9,372 nt of DNA from SYIM01 sp044359405 (GTDB lineage Bacteria > Pseudomonadota > Gammaproteobacteria > Burkholderiales > Burkholderiaceae_E), in assembly GCA_044359405.1 (NCBI GenBank), contig JBIKMC010000125.1, forward strand, positions 1 to 9,372, in the 5' to 3' direction. Position 1 is the first letter of the stretch, and every line of letters starts with the position of its first letter. The position numbers and the translations under genes are program-made. Below are positions 6,646 through 9,372 of the stretch, in pieces. Below the pieces are notes generated by a model. It ran no database searches. It was not told where the DNA came from and was given only the letters and a program-made list of their open reading frames with translations.

Positions 6646-7524
6646 ATGAACAAAGTCATCATCGAGGCACGCGTCAACGAGTACCAGATGCGTGGCCCGA
6701 ATCAGCATGTCCCGTATTCGCCGAATGAGATCGCACAAGACGCCAGGGCGTGTCGACAGGCGGGGGCTTCAATTGTTCATTTTCATTCCCGAAAGGCAGA
6801 TGGGAGCCCCGAGCACGCCTACGAGGCTTACCGGGACACGGTGCGGGCGATCAGAGCAGCCAGCGACATCCTAATTCATCCGACGCTGGGCTATGTCACC
6901 CTGAACGCGTCCGCACCTGAGCGTCTCGCCAATATTCGTCGTCTGGTCGATGAGGGCTTAAGCCCTGACATTGTTCCGATGGATATGGGGTCGACCAACG
7001 TCAGTGTACTCAAGGATGGTCGCTATATTCCCGAACTCGAAGAGCGGGTCTATCAGAACAGTACGGCGACGCTGCATTACTTCGCTGACCATATCACCCA
7101 GTGGTCGCTCAAGCCCTATCTGCAGGTTTGGAATCTCTCGTTCATGAGGGAAACCGCGCAGTTCGGACGGCTCGGATGGGTCAAGGCTCCGGTCTTCGCC
7201 GAATTTGTGTGTACCGATAACCACTGCATTGGTGGTCACCCGGGTACTGCGCGAGGACTGCAGGCCTTTATCGATTTTCTTCCCCCGGATGTTCCGGTCG
7301 AATGGACTGTCTGCAACTACGGTGGAAACCTTCTACCGTTGTGCGCGCAGGCGATCGCTCAGGGTGGGCATGTGTCGATTGGTCTGGGCGACTATCAATA
7401 CCCCGAACTGGGTACACCCACAAACGCCGAGTTGGTCGCACGGGTTGCTGAGATCGCGCGCTCCTGCGGCCGAGAGGTTGCCTCGCCTGCTGAGGCCAAG
7501 GCCATCCTGGGCATCAGGGCTTAA
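6646..7524 (+). CDS. DUF849 / BKACE-family protein (beta-keto acid cleavage type), divergent active site
   Basis: A 292-residue TIM-barrel protein of the family typified by 3-keto-5-aminohexanoate cleavage enzyme (Kce). Known members use Zn2+ to condense a beta-keto acid with acetyl-CoA and release acetoacetate plus a new CoA thioester. Seen here are the early strand KVIIEARVNEY, the HFH metal motif (His45, His47), and the C-terminal block GGHVSIGLGDYQYPELGTPT leading to NAELVARVAEIARSCGRE. In the last block, compared from memory with Kce (GGHIRCGFED), the Kce Arg226 position is Ser244 and the zinc-ligand Glu230 position is Gly248, while the Asp231 position is kept (Asp249). The protein is therefore divergent, and its reaction cannot be assumed. 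The ATG is preceded 5 bp upstream by GGGGAGA (6634-6640). The downstream TRAP genes suggest an imported organic acid as the source of substrate. Family membership is firm; specific function is not. Confidence 0.85.
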   Translation: MNKVIIEARVNEYQMRGPNQHVPYSPNEIAQDARACRQAGASIVHFHSRKADGSPEHAYEAYRDTVRAIRAASDILIHPTLGYVTLNASAPERLANIRRLVDEGLSPDIVPMDMGSTNVSVLKDGRYIPELEERVYQNSTATLHYFADHITQWSLKPYLQVWNLSFMRETAQFGRLGWVKAPVFAEFVCTDNHCIGGHPGTARGLQAFIDFLPPDVPVEWTVCNYGGNLLPLCAQAIAQGGHVSIGLGDYQYPELGTPTNAELVARVAEIARSCGREVASPAEAKAILGIRA

Positions 7525-7543
7525 AAACTGGTTCTGTAATTTT

Positions 7544-7558
7544 CACGACCTCGTCGTG
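7544..7558 (+). other. Short intergenic hairpin between the DUF849 and dctP genes
   Basis: CACGAC (7544-7549) and GTCGTG (7553-7558) form a perfect 6-bp stem with a 3-base loop in the 54-bp gap, just ahead of the dctP ribosome site. It lacks a downstream T-tract, so it is more likely an mRNA-stabilising or processing stem than a terminator. Function is inferred. Confidence 0.35.
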
Positions 7559-7578
7559 TTGACATAAGGAGACAATCG

Positions 7579-8610
7579 ATGACCACACGTCGCAATCTGT
7601 TGAAGGCCTCCGGTGGCGCGCTCGTCGCCGCTTCGGCAGGTCCTTACATCATTCGATCAGCGCAAGCCAATTCAATTCGGCTGCGAATCCAGACCTTTCT
7701 GGGACCGGGTACGCCCGTGACAGCGGGCTTTGAGCAATTCGCGGCTGATGTCAAAGCGCGCACCAACGGTGCGATTGACATTGTGACGCTGCCCCTCGGG
7801 GCGGTGGTGCCCGCCAATGACACGCTGGAGGCAGTGCGGATGGGGACGCTGGATGGTCATCATTCATCACCCCCTTATTTCGCGGGTAAGGATCCGGGCT
7901 TTGCAGTCTTGGGCGATACCCTGTCGGCATATCCCGATCCGGTCGTGCGTGATCGATGGTTCACTGAGGGTGGCGGGCTTGCGCTTGCCCGTCAGCTTTA
8001 CGCGCAGTACGGTCTGTTTTACGTAGGGCCGGTTTACTGGCCGCCCGAGTGGATGCCCATGCGCAAGCCCATCAATCGCCTGGACGATTACAAGGGCACC
8101 AAGCTGCGCATGCCCGAGGGGCTTGCCGGTGATCTGATGAAGCGGGTGGGCGCAAGTATTGTGACCCTGCCATTTCCCGAGGTTGCCAATGCGCTGCAGA
8201 CCGGTGTGCTCGATGGTGCCGACATGGCCGGTATGTCGATCAATCTGAGTACCGGTATCCATACCAACGCCAAGTTTTCGGTGTTCGCAAGGCACTCCAT
8301 GCCGACGACCGAGGTGTCGATCTCCGAGGCAAAATGGAAGACGATTTCGCCCGATAACCAGCAGAAATTCGTCGCGGCCCTGGCTGATTTCTCCGAGCGG
8401 CAGCGTAAGACTTTCACGGCGAATGAGGAGGAGGCGGTTGCCAAGGCCAAGCAGATGGGCATCACCATGACTGAGCTTCCGCCGGAAGATCAGGTGCGCT
8501 TCCGGGCGCTGGCTCTCACCGTGTTTGAGGACTGGGGCAAGAAGAACGCCATCACTGGTCGCCTCGTCGAGTCTCATAAGGCGTTCATGAAGAAGAACAA
8601 TCTCATCTGA
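7579..8610 (+). CDS. dctP: TRAP transporter solute-binding protein, DctP family, with Tat-type signal
   Basis: A 343-residue periplasmic binding protein that would deliver an organic-acid solute to the DctQM membrane complex. The N-terminus MTTRRNLLKASGG is a twin-arginine motif (Arg4-Arg5) with a weakly hydrophobic segment and a probable cleavage site after AQA (residue 30). The mature protein shows the family signature YKGTKLRMPEG, in which Arg177 should bind the substrate carboxylate, then FPEVANALQTGVLDGADMAGM, the second half of the pocket. A strong ribosome site AAGGAGA (7566-7572) sits 6 bp before the ATG; binding proteins are usually the most abundant TRAP component, which suits it. 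It follows the DUF849 gene by 54 bp and precedes dctQ. The solute cannot be read from sequence; a keto acid or similar carboxylate handled by the DUF849 enzyme is the contextual guess. Confidence 0.9.
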   Translation: MTTRRNLLKASGGALVAASAGPYIIRSAQANSIRLRIQTFLGPGTPVTAGFEQFAADVKARTNGAIDIVTLPLGAVVPANDTLEAVRMGTLDGHHSSPPYFAGKDPGFAVLGDTLSAYPDPVVRDRWFTEGGGLALARQLYAQYGLFYVGPVYWPPEWMPMRKPINRLDDYKGTKLRMPEGLAGDLMKRVGASIVTLPFPEVANALQTGVLDGADMAGMSINLSTGIHTNAKFSVFARHSMPTTEVSISEAKWKTISPDNQQKFVAALADFSERQRKTFTANEEEAVAKAKQMGITMTELPPEDQVRFRALALTVFEDWGKKNAITGRLVESHKAFMKKNNLI

Positions 8611-8633
8611 GGGGCGGGTGGGCGGAGGTGGGT

Positions 8634-9140
8634 GTGTCTCTTGAACGCAGGGTTGATCGTATCGGTGGGGCGACGTCGTATGTATTTGCAGTCGTCGTGG
8701 TTATCACCACCTATGAGGTGGTTATGCGATACGCGTTTGGGTCACCCACCTCGTGGGTTCACGAGTTGTCCATTGCGCTGAGCGCCGCTGCTTTTGCTTT
8801 TGGAGGCCCCTATGCGGCGGCGAGCGATGCCCACCTGCGCATCACTGCGGTTGTGGATCGCCTGGGCCCCGGCGGTCGGGGGATATGTGCGCTGCTCTCG
8901 GTCGTGTCGGGGGTGCTTTACCTGGGCGGGCTCGCCTACGCCTTCGCGGTTCGGGCGATTGAAACCGGTTGGAAATTTTCAGATGGGCAGTGGGCGCCAG
9001 AGCGAACGGGCCGAACCTGGGACGTTCCGATTCCGCCATTTATGAATGCGCTGATCGCGATCTGCTGCGCTTTGTTCCTTGTGCTGCTGATCGTCCGGTT
9101 CTGGTCGCGCGACCGATCGCAGCGCAGCGCGGCTCATTGA
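8634..9140 (+). CDS. dctQ: TRAP transporter small membrane subunit, DctQ family
   Basis: A ~168-residue inner-membrane protein with four predicted hydrophobic segments: YVFAVVVVITTYEVVMRYAF, LSIALSAAAFAFGGPYA, ICALLSVVSGVLYLGGLAYA, and MNALIAICCALFLVLLIVRF. The EVVMRYAFGSPTSWVHELS stretch between the first two segments is typical of DctQ. It would pair with DctM to form the sodium-driven membrane part of the transporter. The start is GTG: 8634 is preferred because GGAGG (8624-8628) lies 5 bp upstream, while GTG 8628 would overlap that site. The gap to the dctP stop is 23 bp. Length and topology match the family. Confidence 0.87.
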   Translation: MSLERRVDRIGGATSYVFAVVVVITTYEVVMRYAFGSPTSWVHELSIALSAAAFAFGGPYAAASDAHLRITAVVDRLGPGGRGICALLSVVSGVLYLGGLAYAFAVRAIETGWKFSDGQWAPERTGRTWDVPIPPFMNALIAICCALFLVLLIVRFWSRDRSQRSAAH

Positions 9141-9147
9141 GGCCATT

Positions 9148-9372
9148 GTGGACATCGGACTGATCTCCCTGCTGGTGGTGGCCGCCATGATTGGCCTGCT
9201 CGTGCTTGGCGTACCGTTCGCTTTTGCCGCCGGTGCCGTATCGACCTTGCTTGCCCTATGGCAGTTCGGACCTGGAGGCTTATCGCTGCTGGCTGCGCGA
9301 ACCTACGAGTTGCTCAATGGCTATACGCTGGTCGCGGTTCCCATGTTTGTTTTGATGGCGGCTCTTTTGGAA
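9148..9372 (+). CDS. dctM: TRAP transporter large permease, DctM family, N-terminal part (runs off window)
   Basis: An open frame of 75 codons continues past the last base with no stop. The translation begins MDIGLISLLVVAAMIGLLVL, then GVPFAFAAGAVSTLLALW and YTLVAVPMFVLMAALLE, all characteristic of the first two to three helices of DctM, the ~430-residue permease that carries the solute channel. The start is GTG at 9148, seven bases after the dctQ stop, with GAGG (9139-9142) overlapping that stop codon 5 bp upstream, so translation is probably coupled to dctQ. It completes the tripartite transporter with the two preceding genes. Only the N-terminal sixth of the expected protein is visible. 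Confidence 0.88.
   Translation, partial: MDIGLISLLVVAAMIGLLVLGVPFAFAAGAVSTLLALWQFGPGGLSLLAARTYELLNGYTLVAVPMFVLMAALLE

Noticed and set aside
7559..7564. Perfect TTGACA -35-like hexamer upstream of dctP
   Set aside because: It abuts the ribosome site, and a matching -10 box would fall inside the coding sequence, where none is seen.
7867..8577. 236-codon open frame on the minus strand inside dctP
   Set aside because: It is fully antisense to a well-supported DctP gene, shows no recognisable domain, and is explained by GC-rich codon bias.

Overview
The window is GC-rich, gene-dense DNA with short intergenic gaps, several GTG/TTG starts and purine-rich ribosome sites. The gene content (gentisate route, DUF849 enzyme, TRAP transporter, MarR regulators, ArsS) fits a proteobacterium, most likely a Burkholderiales-type betaproteobacterium. 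That placement is inferred from gene content only. No RNA genes, insertion sequences, CRISPR arrays or att sites were seen.

Layout. (1) 1-1088, plus strand: the 3' end of an arsS-like radical SAM gene, then a short-chain dehydrogenase (SDR) in the same frame. (2) 1061-1579, minus strand: a MarR regulator, whose 3' end overlaps the SDR gene antisense. (3) 1580-1742: a divergent control region with a near-perfect 21-bp palindrome between candidate promoter boxes. (4) 1743-5987, plus strand: a tight operon encoding 3-hydroxybenzoate 6-hydroxylase, gentisate 1,2-dioxygenase and an acetoacetate-CoA ligase. (5) 6003-6470, minus strand: a second MarR regulator, convergent with the ligase. (6) 6471-6645: a second divergent control region with a perfect 7-bp-arm palindrome beside a candidate -10 box. 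(7) 6646-9372, plus strand: a DUF849/BKACE-type enzyme and a tripartite TRAP transporter (DctP, DctQ, and DctM cut by the window edge).

How the genes may work together. The first operon hydroxylates 3-hydroxybenzoate to gentisate and opens the ring to maleylpyruvate; the enzymes that normally follow (maleylpyruvate isomerase, fumarylpyruvate hydrolase) are not in the window. The second operon looks like an uptake-plus-catabolism module: TRAP imports an organic acid, the DUF849 enzyme condenses and cleaves a beta-keto acid with acetyl-CoA to give acetoacetate, and the ligase from the first operon could activate that acetoacetate. This last link is attractive, but the DUF849 protein appears to lack two residues that are important in the characterised family member, so its real reaction is open. 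It is the most interesting gene here. Each operon has its own MarR gene and its own, different palindrome, which suggests two separately induced modules.
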